From: Symbiodinium kawagutii
Taxonomy: Eukaryota; Sar; Dinophyceae; Suessiales; Symbiodiniaceae
Assembly (NCBI GenBank): GCA_009767595.1
Contig: VSDK01013054.1
Coordinates: forward strand, 166,441 to 230,440
Direction of reading: 5' to 3'
Length of the DNA: 64,000 nt
In this document: piece by piece, positions 31,511-41,594 of the stretch
Numbering within the stretch: position 1 is the first letter of the stretch
Layout: each line of letters begins with the position of its first letter
Position numbers and translations under genes: made by a program
Notes under the pieces: model-generated
What the model saw: the letters and a program-made list of their open reading frames with translations, nothing else
Databases searched by the model: none
What the model was told of the DNA's origin: nothing

Positions 31511-31627
31511 ATGGCTGTGGGTCAAAACCCCGTGCCCCTTGTTCCCCCATCAATAACCATTGTTTCCCCAATGATTTGGTGGGTCATTATCCCCCATTAT
31601 TAATGGTTAATATTGACCCATAGCCAT
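31511..31627. mobile_element. MITE family B copy
   Basis: ATGGCTGTGGGTCAAAACCCC at the left and TATTGACCCATAGCCAT at the right, immediately downstream of the exon ending at 31654 on the minus strand. Confidence 0.8.
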
Positions 31628-31653
31628 GTAGGTCCGTTCATGTTTGAACCAAC

Positions 31654-31766
31654 CGATACAGAGTCCAGGGACCAGCTCTGAATCCAGCTGCAGCGCGCTT
31701 CAGGCCGCGCCTTTCTCGGAGCACGACTTTTGATGCATCGCTGTCGGGGATAGGAGGTGGTCGAAC
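31654..31766 (-). CDS. Exon 3 of an unrecognised minus-strand chain
   Basis: Acceptor GTGCTCAG|G, 113 bases, donor ATCG|GTTGGTT. Phase 0 in and 2 out, matching both neighbours. It is basic and Pro-rich: VRPPPIPDSDASKVV, RERRGLKRAAAGFRAG. GC-rich compared with the flanking (ATC) and AT DNA. Confidence 0.5.
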
Positions 31767-32308
31767 CTGAGCACCCTTGGGGCTGCCAAGGGGCTGGAAG
31801 ATCATCATCATCCGGGCTTAGGATTGTGCAGCACAGCTGGAAGATCACCATCATCATCATCATCCAGGCTTGGGATTGTGCATGTCCACATTGAGATCTC
31901 AATTAGATCTTGCATAGTAATCATCATCATATATAACTTGGATGGTTTGAAATACCAATCCGTATTGATGGTTTGCACAGTGACCATGATCATAACTTGA
32001 ATTGATTGAAATACTGGTACCACCATTTCTAGATATTCATGGATCCGTTTATTTATCCAAGTTGGATGACACCCTTCTCAAGCAGGCCACATGCAGTCCA
32101 TGGTCACATATGGTCACCCAGTGCCTGGAGTGAACATCAACAAAATGATTGCAGTCAGCATGCGCAGCTTTTCAATTTGAATGAGATTGGACTTGTAGCG
32201 CCAAGATTTTGGACAAACATGAGCTGTACATTCCACGTCGTGCTTGGTATTCGGACCGAAAACACCTTGCTTTTGTTGTTGTACACAAGTTTGTCCTTGG
32301 TTAGAATT

Positions 32309-32556
32309 ACGGCTATGGATCAAAACCCTTACTCCCCCTGGTTCCCATGATTCATCTTTGTTTTCCCTATGAGTTTGTTGCTTAATATGGCATGCTTAAT
32401 ATACTATGGCATGGTTCCCATGGTTAACTGCTTGACCCAATAGGGTACCCCAAAATCATCGATTTTTAACCATTTATATCAATAAACCGACCATTTTTTT
32501 GGGTGCCCTATTTTGAGAAACCATCAAATACCAAGTTAGTATTGACCCATAGCCAT
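32309..32556. mobile_element. MITE family B copy carrying a nested family A copy
   Basis: The B ends are ACGGCTATGGATCAA at the left and TATTGACCCATAGCCAT at the right. Between them, 32441-32526 is a family A element (AATAGGGTACCCC ... GGGTGCCCTATTTTGAGAAACC). The copy is twice the normal B length because of this insertion. A further partial A copy follows at 32655-32710. Confidence 0.75.
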
Positions 32557-32832
32557 CATTACTGCTTGACCCATAGCTTTACCATTGATATCAATAAACC
32601 AACCATTTTTTGGGAAACTGGTTAAGATAACCATTTTTTTGGTTGATACAAGTGGTATTTATATCAATAAACCAACCATTTTTTTGGGTGCCCTATGGCT
32701 TGAGAAACACCCAAATGGTTGATAATCAACCATTACTAACCAACCAACCATTACCTACTACTACTAACCATGGATGATACCACCAAATACCACTTTCTCC
32801 TCAAAGTTACATCATCCACTGGCGTCCCCCAC

Positions 32833-32919
32833 CGGCGCCACGGGCGCGCTGCCCGCCGCAGCGCCGCTCCGGGCCAGCAGTTCGAAGCGCTCGCAGAACC
32901 TGTGGAAGGCGCCGGGGGC
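32833..32919 (-). CDS. Exon 2 of an unrecognised minus-strand chain
   Basis: Acceptor TGCACCATAG|G, 87 bases, donor GCGCCG|GTGGGG, phase 0 in and out. The peptide starts APGAFHRFCERFELLARSG and ends APVAP. It is very GC-rich. The plus strand is also open but reads less like protein. Confidence 0.5.
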
Positions 32920-33508
32920 CTATGGTGCAAGCAGATCTGGTGGGTGGGTGGGTGGGGGGGTGGAGTGGGTTGGTTGGTTGGTGGGTTGATTGATTGGTTG
33001 GTTGGTTGTTGATGCTTCTAAGCTATGGTCAACTACTTCTTAGCTATGGTCTTAAAGGATTTTCCAAGGTTAAGTTAGTGGTTAAAAACTTGTTTTTTGC
33101 GGGAAAGTTTTTCATGAGGATTGCTGGTGGGTATCAGCCACCTCAAAAACATGCTTGTCAAGCAACTCTCAACTATCCTAAACGTTGGGGAACACGTGTT
33201 TCAAACCACCTGCCAGAACTGTACGGGTCCAAACTGAGCTACCACTGCTGGGCTCATGGCATTGATGACCAAAGTTTGATACGAGCCGGCTCCCCCTTGC
33301 AAAGGGATGGATACGCCTGGATCCTGAGCTCCCTCCAAACCACCAGCTATCATCTTTCAATATCTTTCAGGACCGAGAACCCAAATCTTAAACGCGATAG
33401 CCGATAGCCTCCTAAAATGGCTCATTTTGGCACAACATGATACCATTCATTCACCATCCGTTATCACTCACGTTACAGAATGATGATGGTTATACGATGT
33501 CTTATATC

Positions 33509-33919
33509 CTATGAATGATCAATGAAGGCAGGTTGATGAAATGCTTGTCTGAGGGCTGCATTCTGCACCGCCAATTCCTGAGGTGCCCTTACTCGACCAC
33601 GTCGATCGATCCACCACCTGATGCAGCATGGCAGCGTCTGCTCGCTGAGCCAACTACAACCATCATTACGCACGGTTCGGAGATGTTGAGAGTGGGTTGG
33701 TAGCGGGCAATCACGCTCAGGAATATCGCCTTTGATTTGCAATCCTCCGTTTGTTGCACAGAAAATGACATCGACAGTATTTTTCGGGTGGGAAAGATTC
33801 GGCCTTCCAACAATCACACAACCTTCGCTTGGTCTCGCTGAAACTTTGGTGGAAAAAGCGCGAAGCTGCACACCATTCTGGGATGTATCTGAGCCCATTA
33901 GTTCCACCAAGTTGCACAA
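33509..33919 (-). CDS. Open frame, 136 codons, not recognised
   Basis: Continuous minus-strand frame starting MCNLVELMGSDTSQNG. Other frames on the same strand are nearly as open over 33926-33589. It lies in what would be an intron of the 34205-30314 chain and has no motif, so it may be a captured fragment or chance. Confidence 0.2.
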   Translation of the reverse strand: MCNLVELMGSDTSQNGVQLRAFSTKVSARPSEGCVIVGRPNLSHPKNTVDVIFCATNGGLQIKGDIPERDCPLPTHSQHLRTVRNDGCSWLSEQTLPCCIRWWIDRRGRVRAPQELAVQNAALRQAFHQPAFIDHS

Positions 33920-34089
33920 GCTCCATTCAAAAGAAGTATATCCAGCAGCTATAGCATAGCTATTGCCAGCTATTTATAGATTTTATAGCATTATCTATGA
34001 GCTGTAGCATAGTTGTTCCTAGCTATTCATATCATTTCATAGCTATCAATTCAGCTCTGACATCCCAACTCAAGCCATCCATGGCTCAC

Positions 34090-34205
34090 CAAGCAGCACT
34101 CCGGTCCCGGTGGCACCACCCGGTGGGAGGCCGGACTCAGTGGTCGGCCAAGACGCAGCAGATTTTCTGCCACCTTCAGGTCCTTGAGCGGCTCCAAAGC
34201 GGGGA
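34090..34205 (-). CDS. Exon 1 of an unrecognised minus-strand chain
   Basis: Acceptor CAACTGAG, 116 bases, donor TGCTTG|GTGAGC, phase 2 in and 0 out. It reads PALEPLKDLKVAENLLRLGRP then a Pro/His segment. Joined to 32833-32919, 31654-31766 and 30314-30408, the frame stays open for about 135 codons with three phase matches. A helical repeat protein is possible but not shown. Confidence 0.5.
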
Positions 34206-34423
34206 CTCAGTTGGTACATGCCATGGCAAGATCCAATCAATCTATATCTTTCAAGGATCTTGGTACATTCCATCCATAGCCAGAATCAACCACTAATACA
34301 CAACTAATCCATATGATACCTTGTCTGTTGTTTGGTGGATTAACCACTGGTTGGTGGTTTGAACCCCTGTGAAAAATAGTAGTCAACCAACCATTTGTTA
34401 ATAACTGCTAGGGAAAATAGAAA

Positions 34424-34527
34424 ATGTTTCTCAAAATATGGGACCCCTATTAGGTGGTTAGTTTAGTACTACTAAATACGTATAGATGGATGATTTACGG
34501 GTACCCCTATGACTTGAGAAACCACCA
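34424..34527. mobile_element. MITE family A copy next to a family D copy
   Basis: TGTTTCTCAAAATATGGGACCCC is mirrored by GGGTACCCCTATGACTTGAGAAACCACC. The end of a family D element (34342-34420, AACCATTTGTTAATAACTGC, GGGAAAATAGAAAATG) joins it directly, so one inserted into the edge of the other. Confidence 0.7.
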
Positions 34528-34573
34528 TAAGGTTCAGAGATTTCCCAAGGAGAAGATGTGGAAAGTGTTCATT

Positions 34574-34699
34574 TGGCCATGGGCCATTTATCAAGCAGTT
34601 AACCAACAATGATGGTGGATAATCGCCAACAAGCTATAGGGAAACCAGCCTGGTCAATGATAGGGGAGCCATGGGCACAGGGTTTTGAACCAAAGCCAT
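34574..34699. mobile_element. MITE family B copy, inverted
   Basis: GGCCATGGGCC at the left and GGGTTTTGAACCAAAGCCAT at the right. It is the reverse orientation of the family and more diverged. Confidence 0.6.
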
Positions 34700-35184
34700 T
34701 TGGAATGATTAATGTTACCCCCAAAAAATACACCCTATGTTGATTAGTTGAAGGGCGTACCATTTTAATGGGAAACCAAGGCTTTTAAGGGGATACCCCC
34801 TATTAATCAACCAGGGGTGTGTTAATTCGGGGTTAACATTAATTCAATAAACATGTTTGTAAGATCGTACAATTTTATATCTCTACGTATAATCATGGAT
34901 GATGTAGGATGTAAAAAGAAACAAGTTCTTCATCCTGAAGATATATGCTGGTATACAAATATCAACAATCGATAATCATTGTGTAATTACAGATATGATT
35001 GTGAAATATCGGTATTAACCAGAATCTTATGCTATCAAATCAATATCAATATCAATCATCTATCCAATATAAAATATCAACAATTAATCACACTTGTGTC
35101 AAAAACAATCACCATCTGCAAGTCTGTTGTTGGCACAATTGTGATTGTGGAGCAAAAATATCAGCAACTAATCACAATTTCTGA

Positions 35185-35340
35185 CTAATTGCTCAAAAAA
35201 TCACAATTTGCTGCGAGTTCCCCCAAGTCACAGCTGGACGAAAACGGGGCCTCTGCGCGGATGGGTTTGGGCATGTAGAGCTGCAGCTGATCTAAGAGCT
35301 GATCGGCCTCGGGTTGGCGTTCCAGTGGCGAGGGGACCAT
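35185..35340 (-). CDS. Open frame or exon, unknown protein
   Basis: 51 codons from an ATG at 35340 to a TAG at 35185-35187. No AG acceptor stands just before the ATG, so it may be a start codon. Peptide: MVPSPLERQPEADQLLDQL then MPKPIRAEAP. It is GC-rich for two thirds of its length, then becomes AT-rich, suggesting a donor near 35222. No family is recognised. Confidence 0.35.
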   Translation of the reverse strand: MVPSPLERQPEADQLLDQLQLYMPKPIRAEAPFSSSCDLGELAANCDFLSN

Positions 35341-35550
35341 GGTAGGGAGGAGATGGGTTGGTTAATGGTTGGCTACTAATGGTTGGTTAATCATGGTTAA
35401 TAATGATGAACTACCAAAAAAACTAGGGAATATACCCAACTATAGGGGTGACTGAGCAACAAAAATAGGGAATATACCAACTCTATGGTTAATCATAGGG
35501 ATCACAAGCAACAAAAATAGGGAATATACCAACTATATGGTGATTGCATG

Positions 35551-36652
35551 GTGGTTTTTCAACATAGACAACCCCCACAGTCATGGTTGATTTATTACCG
35601 CAAAGGATTAAAAACGATGATCTGGGGTATTCCTACTTTTAGAAATACTACTGTAGACATAGTGTCACATAGATATAGAACATTATAGAACTACATTCTG
35701 TGTTACTATATACTGTTACGTATTTCTCAAACCATCTGGCGGTGACAAGTTCTGGCAGCTTCCAGGAGAATGTAGAGACGGTCAGCATAAACATTGCACG
35801 CACCCAGCTCCAAGTTTTTCCCTGCTGGACCCATGTGTGCATGAAATCCACCAGTGTGCGGATGCTTCCCCAAACGGTGCTCCACTCAAAATCCGGTGTC
35901 ACCATGAAAATACCCATCATTCTCCATCAGTCCATTCACGAATAAAATGTTGAAACATCACCGCCCCAAAAACTTGAATGTTTCCCCCGTAAGTTGTGAA
36001 TTTGCTTCATTATGTATCCCAGAAATTAACTCAACTAACCCAATCAAATATCCAATCAGATATCCTAGAAAGTAACTAATTGGATATCTTAAATGGATAG
36101 CCCAATCAGTGAGTTTCCAATTTTTGGAACTCAGATGCCCGTGCTACTGAGGCTTGCGCTCGCATTACCTGGCAGGGAGCCACTGTGGGACCTATAGAAG
36201 CACTAAGATAAGCCACAAGAGGAAGAAATAGCTAAGATTAACTAAGGTTAAACAACCATATTAGAAATGGCTAAGCTTCACAAATTCAAAACAACAATGT
36301 ATCATCTAAGATTTTCTTAAGAACTAACTGCTACCAAATAATTTTCTCACGGCTCAGATGGCGTTGATCTATCTGTCGATGATTTCGCTGTTGTTTTCTA
36401 GCTGTTGCAATGGGTCGTCAAAATCAATTTCAAGAGCCCGACTTGGGCACATTCAAGTTGGAATCTTCTTCACAAATGGAGACACGGCAAGACTTACACC
36501 GACCTAGCAGAGACTGCAAGCAAGATCGTGCAATCAGCAGGATCCAAGGTTCGGTGGTTTCTCAAGTCAGTTTGGGGTACCCCCAGTTATCATCCTTTGT
36601 CAACCATTCATGGCAATAATCTTGGGGCACCCTCCATTTTGCAGAACCCCCT
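35551..36652. other. Intronic or intergenic, two family A elements
   Basis: Decayed family A copies lie at 35551-35650 and 36548-36652. Between them 36405-36547 is an open plus-strand block (NLLHKWRHGKTYTDLAETAS) ending at a GTTCGGTGG donor-like site. No chain or motif confirms it. Confidence 0.3.
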
Positions 36653-36842
36653 AATAAGTGATCATAGATCATCGGTCAGAAGAGACTAGCAGTTCTGTTC
36701 ACTACTACTGGCTAACTATAGCTACCCCCAGTTGTCACACATAAGTTCTAACTATAGCTACCCCCACTTGTCATCCAGCTTCTTAACCATTCATAGCAAT
36801 AGACCAACCATTTCGCATCTCCCCGTGACGTTGAACAACCAC

Positions 36843-36940
36843 CCGCTCCACCGAACCGGGGGCCCCGCCTCCACGGCCTCGCCCAAGGCGTTGGACAGCG
36901 AGGCGAAGCCCAAGGCCTCCGGATCACCACGGTCAGCCAT
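36843..36940 (-). CDS. Exon with possible start codon, unknown
   Basis: ATG at 36940 preceded by an in-frame TGA; 98 bases, donor AGCGG|GTGGTTG. The donor is again the first bases of a family A-like element (TGGTTGGTCTATTGCTATGAATGG follows). Peptide: MADRGDPEALGFASLSNAL, then EAGPPVRWS. ADRGD recalls the ADHG metal motif of alkaline-phosphatase-fold enzymes, and a phosphodiesterase exon lies just upstream, but His is Arg here. I treat that as weak. Confidence 0.4.
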
Positions 36941-37315
36941 GGGTCATGGCACGAGGTTCATGCGCTTGGCCGAAGGATGGGATCGGATGTGGAGATTCAC
37001 CATGGCTAACATTGGATGTTCGCCTGGTTAGTAACTCATGGCTAAGATGAACATGGCTAACATGAACATGGCTAATGGATTCATCATGGCTTAGTTACTG
37101 GTGGAGATCCATTAGCCAGGTTCATGCTTTGTTGAGTGATTCTGATGGACTAATATTGATGGATAAAAAAATGGCATGATCACCACAATGGTCCATGGTT
37201 GGTTAGTGGTGGAGATGAGTGATGACTAAGATTGGCATGATGCTCATGGTTTATGTGGTGAATGGCAACTCATATGGGTCAATATGGCTAATATTGGTAT
37301 GACAACATCTTCAAC

Positions 37316-37887
37316 CGCCGCCACAAACGCTCGAGTCCATCGCTGATTCCGCAGAGCACCTGGGTCACTTCATGATGAGCAATGCCCAGCTCATGCATAT
37401 GCTTGTCAGGATGTGCGGTGTACATATAAATGTATGACTTCCAGTCATTTTCCTGGGCTTCTTCAATGCTCTGAAGGATGCAATCAACTCCATTGTTGAA
37501 GTACTCAATAGCTTTCTGTGACCCTTCGGGCTTGCCAAGCGTTTCATATGCAGTCTCCTCAATGGTCATCGTATCTTCCTTATGGCACTTGCCTTGGTAC
37601 CAGTCTGTGAAGTCAGTGCCATTGTAGGCATTGATAAATTTCATTTTCCTCAAGGAGCCTTCCTTGGCTGCCCAAGGCTCCTCCACGTAGACCTCCTGGG
37701 TGCTAAACTCAAAATCCCACACAGGCTTTCGAGAACGTCGATCGCGCACGACCGAATCTAAAACAGTGAATTGGATCGGATCGTGAATTTCTTCCTGTGG
37801 AAACTCGCAGGCCTTCTGATCCCGAAGGTCCCACCCTGGCAATCCATGCTGCCCGGGCCAAACGCCCGTGGCTAGTGTGGTCAAGCA
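37316..37887 (-). CDS. Type I phosphodiesterase / nucleotide pyrophosphatase exon
   Basis: 572 bases, open throughout. Acceptor AAGGGCTCAG|T, donor GGCG|GTTGAAG, phase 0 in and 2 out. The start CLTTLATGVWPGQHGLPGWD matches the family block TLxTGxxPxxHGI. About residue 160, TAHPDKHMHELGIAHHEV followed by LERLWRRL matches the block carrying the second-site metal ligands (Asp, then His). The family hydrolyses phosphodiester or pyrophosphate bonds with two zinc ions in the alkaline-phosphatase fold. The nucleophilic Thr and the N-terminal metal Asp should be in an upstream exon and the SDHG motif in a downstream one; neither was found with confidence. Substrate unknown. Confidence 0.65.
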
Positions 37888-38321
37888 CTGAGCCCTTGAA
37901 AGGGGCCGGTTTCGCTCTGGGAACTGACCATTTCAGGATGGGATTTTTGTGCCACATGGACTTATCATGGTACGCCATAGTACCGCCATTTCACCTACTA
38001 TAACTACAAAGATTCCACCTATCAACCACATTTACTAAAAACATCCAAAAACTACAACCATTCCAGCTACTCAGTACCTATATTAGGATCGTTATCAAAC
38101 ATTACAACCAACTATCAATCATTATCACCCACTAACTAGCCATGGCAATTAAAGGAAATACCTTTGATATCGCATAAAATGATCATGAGTCACCACTTCT
38201 TTACCGTTACAACCAACTATTCGCCAACTAACCAACTATCACAACCAACTATCATAGTATCTCCCTATGATAACCAACCATTAAGCATGGCAGTAACCAA
38301 CTCTTACAACCAACTGCTTTC

Positions 38322-38474
38322 AGCTTGGATGGCGACTGTCATGGCGAGTGCCCAGCAGCTGCGCCTGCAAGCGTTGGTCCATGTAACGGCACATGTCCGC
38401 GGCAGTGCTACGCTCGCCTCAACGACGGCCATGGCCAAGCAATGTGGGAGTTGATGGTGGCGAGCGAACTTTCT
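38322..38474. other. GC-rich exon-like block, strand unresolved
   Basis: Plus: acceptor CTGCTTTCAG, open LDGDCHGECPAAAP... to donor TCTG|GTGGGTA. Minus: acceptor ACCCACCAG, open KFARHHQLPHCLAM... to donor TTG|GTTGTAAG. Neither matches the phase of 37316-37887 or 39724-39826, and neither shows a family. Confidence 0.35.
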
Positions 38475-39723
38475 GGTGGGTACTAATGGTTAAGCATCTA
38501 TTAATATCTATCTAGTTGATAACTATATCTATTAATATCTATCCAGTTGATGTGGTTAGCTAATTTTAGTGAGCCGTTGATAACCATTGATGACCATTGA
38601 TCATTTTACCTTCAATTTTAGTTGGTTGTATTAGATATAATGGTAGTTATGTAGTTAACTAAAATGGTTTACTAAAATTCACTAGCATTATTTCTAATAT
38701 CAATAGATAATAATGTTCATACTAGATATAGTGGCAGTTGATAGGTGGAGTGAGCCGCTGATAATGATGAATATGCTGATAAAGGTTTCTTGATGTTCGT
38801 TTACCATTAAATGTTAGTTAATGGTGATCAATTAATCAAAACTAATAGTGATACTTAGAAAAGTTGATATTAACTACCATTAAATGTTAGTTAATGTTTA
38901 TCATATAAGTTGATGTTAACTACCATGATGATCAATATCAAATATAATGGTAGTTAATAGTGATACTTAGTAGTGTTTAATGAAGAATGTATGTACAATC
39001 TTGGTTCAGTTAATGGGCAAAATGATACCAATCTTCATGAACATACAAGGGTAGTTCATAGTGGTTAGTTGATGTTAGTCAACCATTCAAGTCAATTCAT
39101 AGTAATAGTAAATATATCATATGGTATTTACATGTAATTATTCTATGGCAAACTGACCCGGAAGGTAATAACCACCTCATTATATAGGTAAAACTGTTGG
39201 AAATGATGGATGTTCCACTCCCAGATTTGTTTACCAGTGTAATATGTTTACTTAACTAATCATTGACAAGGGTTAGTAGTTCATCTTGGTCAATACTACT
39301 GGTAGCTATCAATGGTGGTTAATAGTTAACAATGGTTCACTAGTGATATTGATACTCTGAATAAATGATTCACCAACTACTTGTGAAAAAAAGGTTCACT
39401 AATAGCTATGTTCATAATTGTTAATATGAAAAACACTGTTGAACATGATTGATCACTATAAACCGTTATCGTGGTTGGCTAATAAACTGTAATCACAATT
39501 AGTTCACCATGATTGATCACTACTTTTAATCCTGATGGATTAATCATTACAAACCATGGTTGACAGCTATTGACCATGTATGAACCCATGATTGACTGCA
39601 ACCATTCATTGAACCCTACTGATCGCTATAACCTTAGTACTAACCACTATAACCTTAGTACTCACCACTATAAACTTAGTACTAACCACTATGATTGTCA
39701 TGAAGCATCATTGACCCCACCAC

Positions 39724-39826
39724 CAGTAGGCCATGGCGATTTTCCGCAGCAAAAAACCCCATAAACCGCACGTCACGGCGGACGTACTTCAGTGCCACAG
39801 AAAGAGATCTTTTCCGAGTGCGAGTG
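39724..39826 (-). CDS. Isolated internal exon, unknown protein
   Basis: Acceptor AACAATCACAG, 103 bases, donor CTACTG|GTGGTG, phase 1 in and 0 out. Basic peptide: TRTRKRSLSVALKYVRRDV then MGFFAAENRHGLL. Its outgoing phase would fit the phosphodiesterase exon at 37887. That is the only link, since no motif ties them. Confidence 0.35.
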
Positions 39827-41260
39827 CTGTGATTGTTGGTAGTGGTGGTAATGGTGGTAATGGTTCTAGACAATTGCGAATCATTACAGCTATAATGGTG
39901 CTGGTCTACATGGATCAAGAAACGGATCAACAACAAGCAACAATCACAGTAAGTACTATACTACCAATGATGATGGCAATCATAACTACTACCAACAATG
40001 ATTGTAATAACCAATGATGATTTATGATGATGATGTTATAATAACCAACCAATAATGGTTTCCAATGGTTCCAAAGGATTACCAACAATCACAGTAAGCA
40101 CTATACTACCAACAAGGATGATGTTATTATAGCTGTTATTATTGGTAATATAGCTGTTCTTATTATAACAAACAATTGCCAATAATAACAGGTACAATGG
40201 TGTTGGTTGTATGGATGAACAACAAGCAAGCAACAATGCTATAGAGATCTATTGTGATCTAGTGCTTATTGTTGGCAAATAATGTTGGTAATGGTTATAG
40301 CCATAGCTGTTATCATTAGCAAGTGATCGCTGTAAGCAACATGAGCCAAGACGTTGAGATTTATTGTTGCTTCTGGTCGCTATTTCCTCCTAATTATATA
40401 ACCATTGTTGCTCATTGTTACTTGCACGCATTCTTGTCATTATTACAAACCACAACTATTTTTGACTAATATTGACTAGTCATGATTATTCAATATCAAT
40501 AGTTCAATCACAAGTAGTCATGATTGAGCCATGGTTATTCACCAAGGGTCACCGGGGGAATCTTCTGCTGGGATGCGGACGTGCGCTTAGTGGGTGGAAG
40601 TCCTGGCATCGGATGAGAGAGAGCGAGGGAGAAACGAATCGAAGACAACTCGTTTACTGTAGTGGTATAGAGTAAATATTAATAAAAAATAGTGAAACCT
40701 GGAATCGTAAAATATGAAGGTCGCCCTATACAGTAGGTCATAGTCATAGGTCTATACTGAATAGACCTGTGGGTATTCTGTATGAGCTACAGTGGAATAT
40801 AGTCGAATCCCTATGGCAAACGACTCACAGCTGAGTAATCATAGGGATTAATCAACATTCAATGGTTGATGTTGATTGATGAGTCATGGTTCAAGGATGA
40901 TTTATCACGACTAGTACTCTGAATAAACGTAGGGATGAATAGTCAACAATCATTAATAATAAAGAGAGATCCTTAGTTGATAGAAACTGCACAGAAACCA
41001 CTTCCGTATTTGAGGTGAAAGTGCTAGGTAGCTGGTGAAATCCGTTGGACTAGCGTTTCAAATACATGGATCTCCCAGCATGAATGGCTTGGCTCCTCTG
41101 CATAAGTGCTCTGTTCATAAACTGGATGCAACTGCAAATCCAATAGTTTCGCTGCTAAACTGCCATTTTTGATCGCAGCCAGCTAACCATCCAGTGGTTT
41201 CCTATCCAACCGCCACAGATTCCCAACTTGCCAACATTGGACAATGCTACTATGATAATC

Positions 41261-41450
41261 TACAAGGTGGGCCCCCAACCACTTATAAGTTGGTTTATAA
41301 CCAATCTAACTAGGGTTACTACCAGTTATACATTAAAACTGGGGCTATAAACTAGTCCAACTAGTGAATTAGTAAACTAAACCAATCTAACCAGGATTAA
41401 CTTATGTTAACTTATAACTTATAAGTTCACTACCAATTATAGGGGTGAGC
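41261..41450. mobile_element. MITE family C, one intact end
   Basis: Begins TACAAGGTGGGCCCCCAACC, the same terminus as 46824-46936. The right end has lost the GC-rich part and keeps only CTTATAAGTT. Confidence 0.6.
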
Positions 41451-41458
41451 TATCCCAG

Positions 41459-41594
41459 CTAATCCAAGTGCCTGGGGGCCAATGATGATCTATGCATGTC
41501 TGCAGGCCGTCTCCTGGCCTTGCGATCGCTCTCAAAACGCTCCAGTAATTGGCTGTAGGAGAAGGCATCCTGAACATCGGAGTGCCGGCAGCGA
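41459..41594 (-). CDS. Candidate terminal exon, unknown protein
   Basis: Acceptor GGCCCAAG, then 45 codons including the stop TAG at 41459-41461, phase 1 in. Charged, helical: DVQDAFSYSQLLERFESD, then KARRRPADMHRS. It lies directly beside a family C element whose left repeat begins at 41261. No family is recognised. Confidence 0.4.

Larger units (their letters stand above)
38475..41458. other. AT-rich, low-complexity; otherwise no gene
   Basis: Long stretches of TTAGTTAATG, ATCAATATC and ACCAACAATGAT words, and near-palindromic AATAACAA runs at 40070-40200. Apart from the exon at 39724-39826 nothing is supported. Confidence 0.5.
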
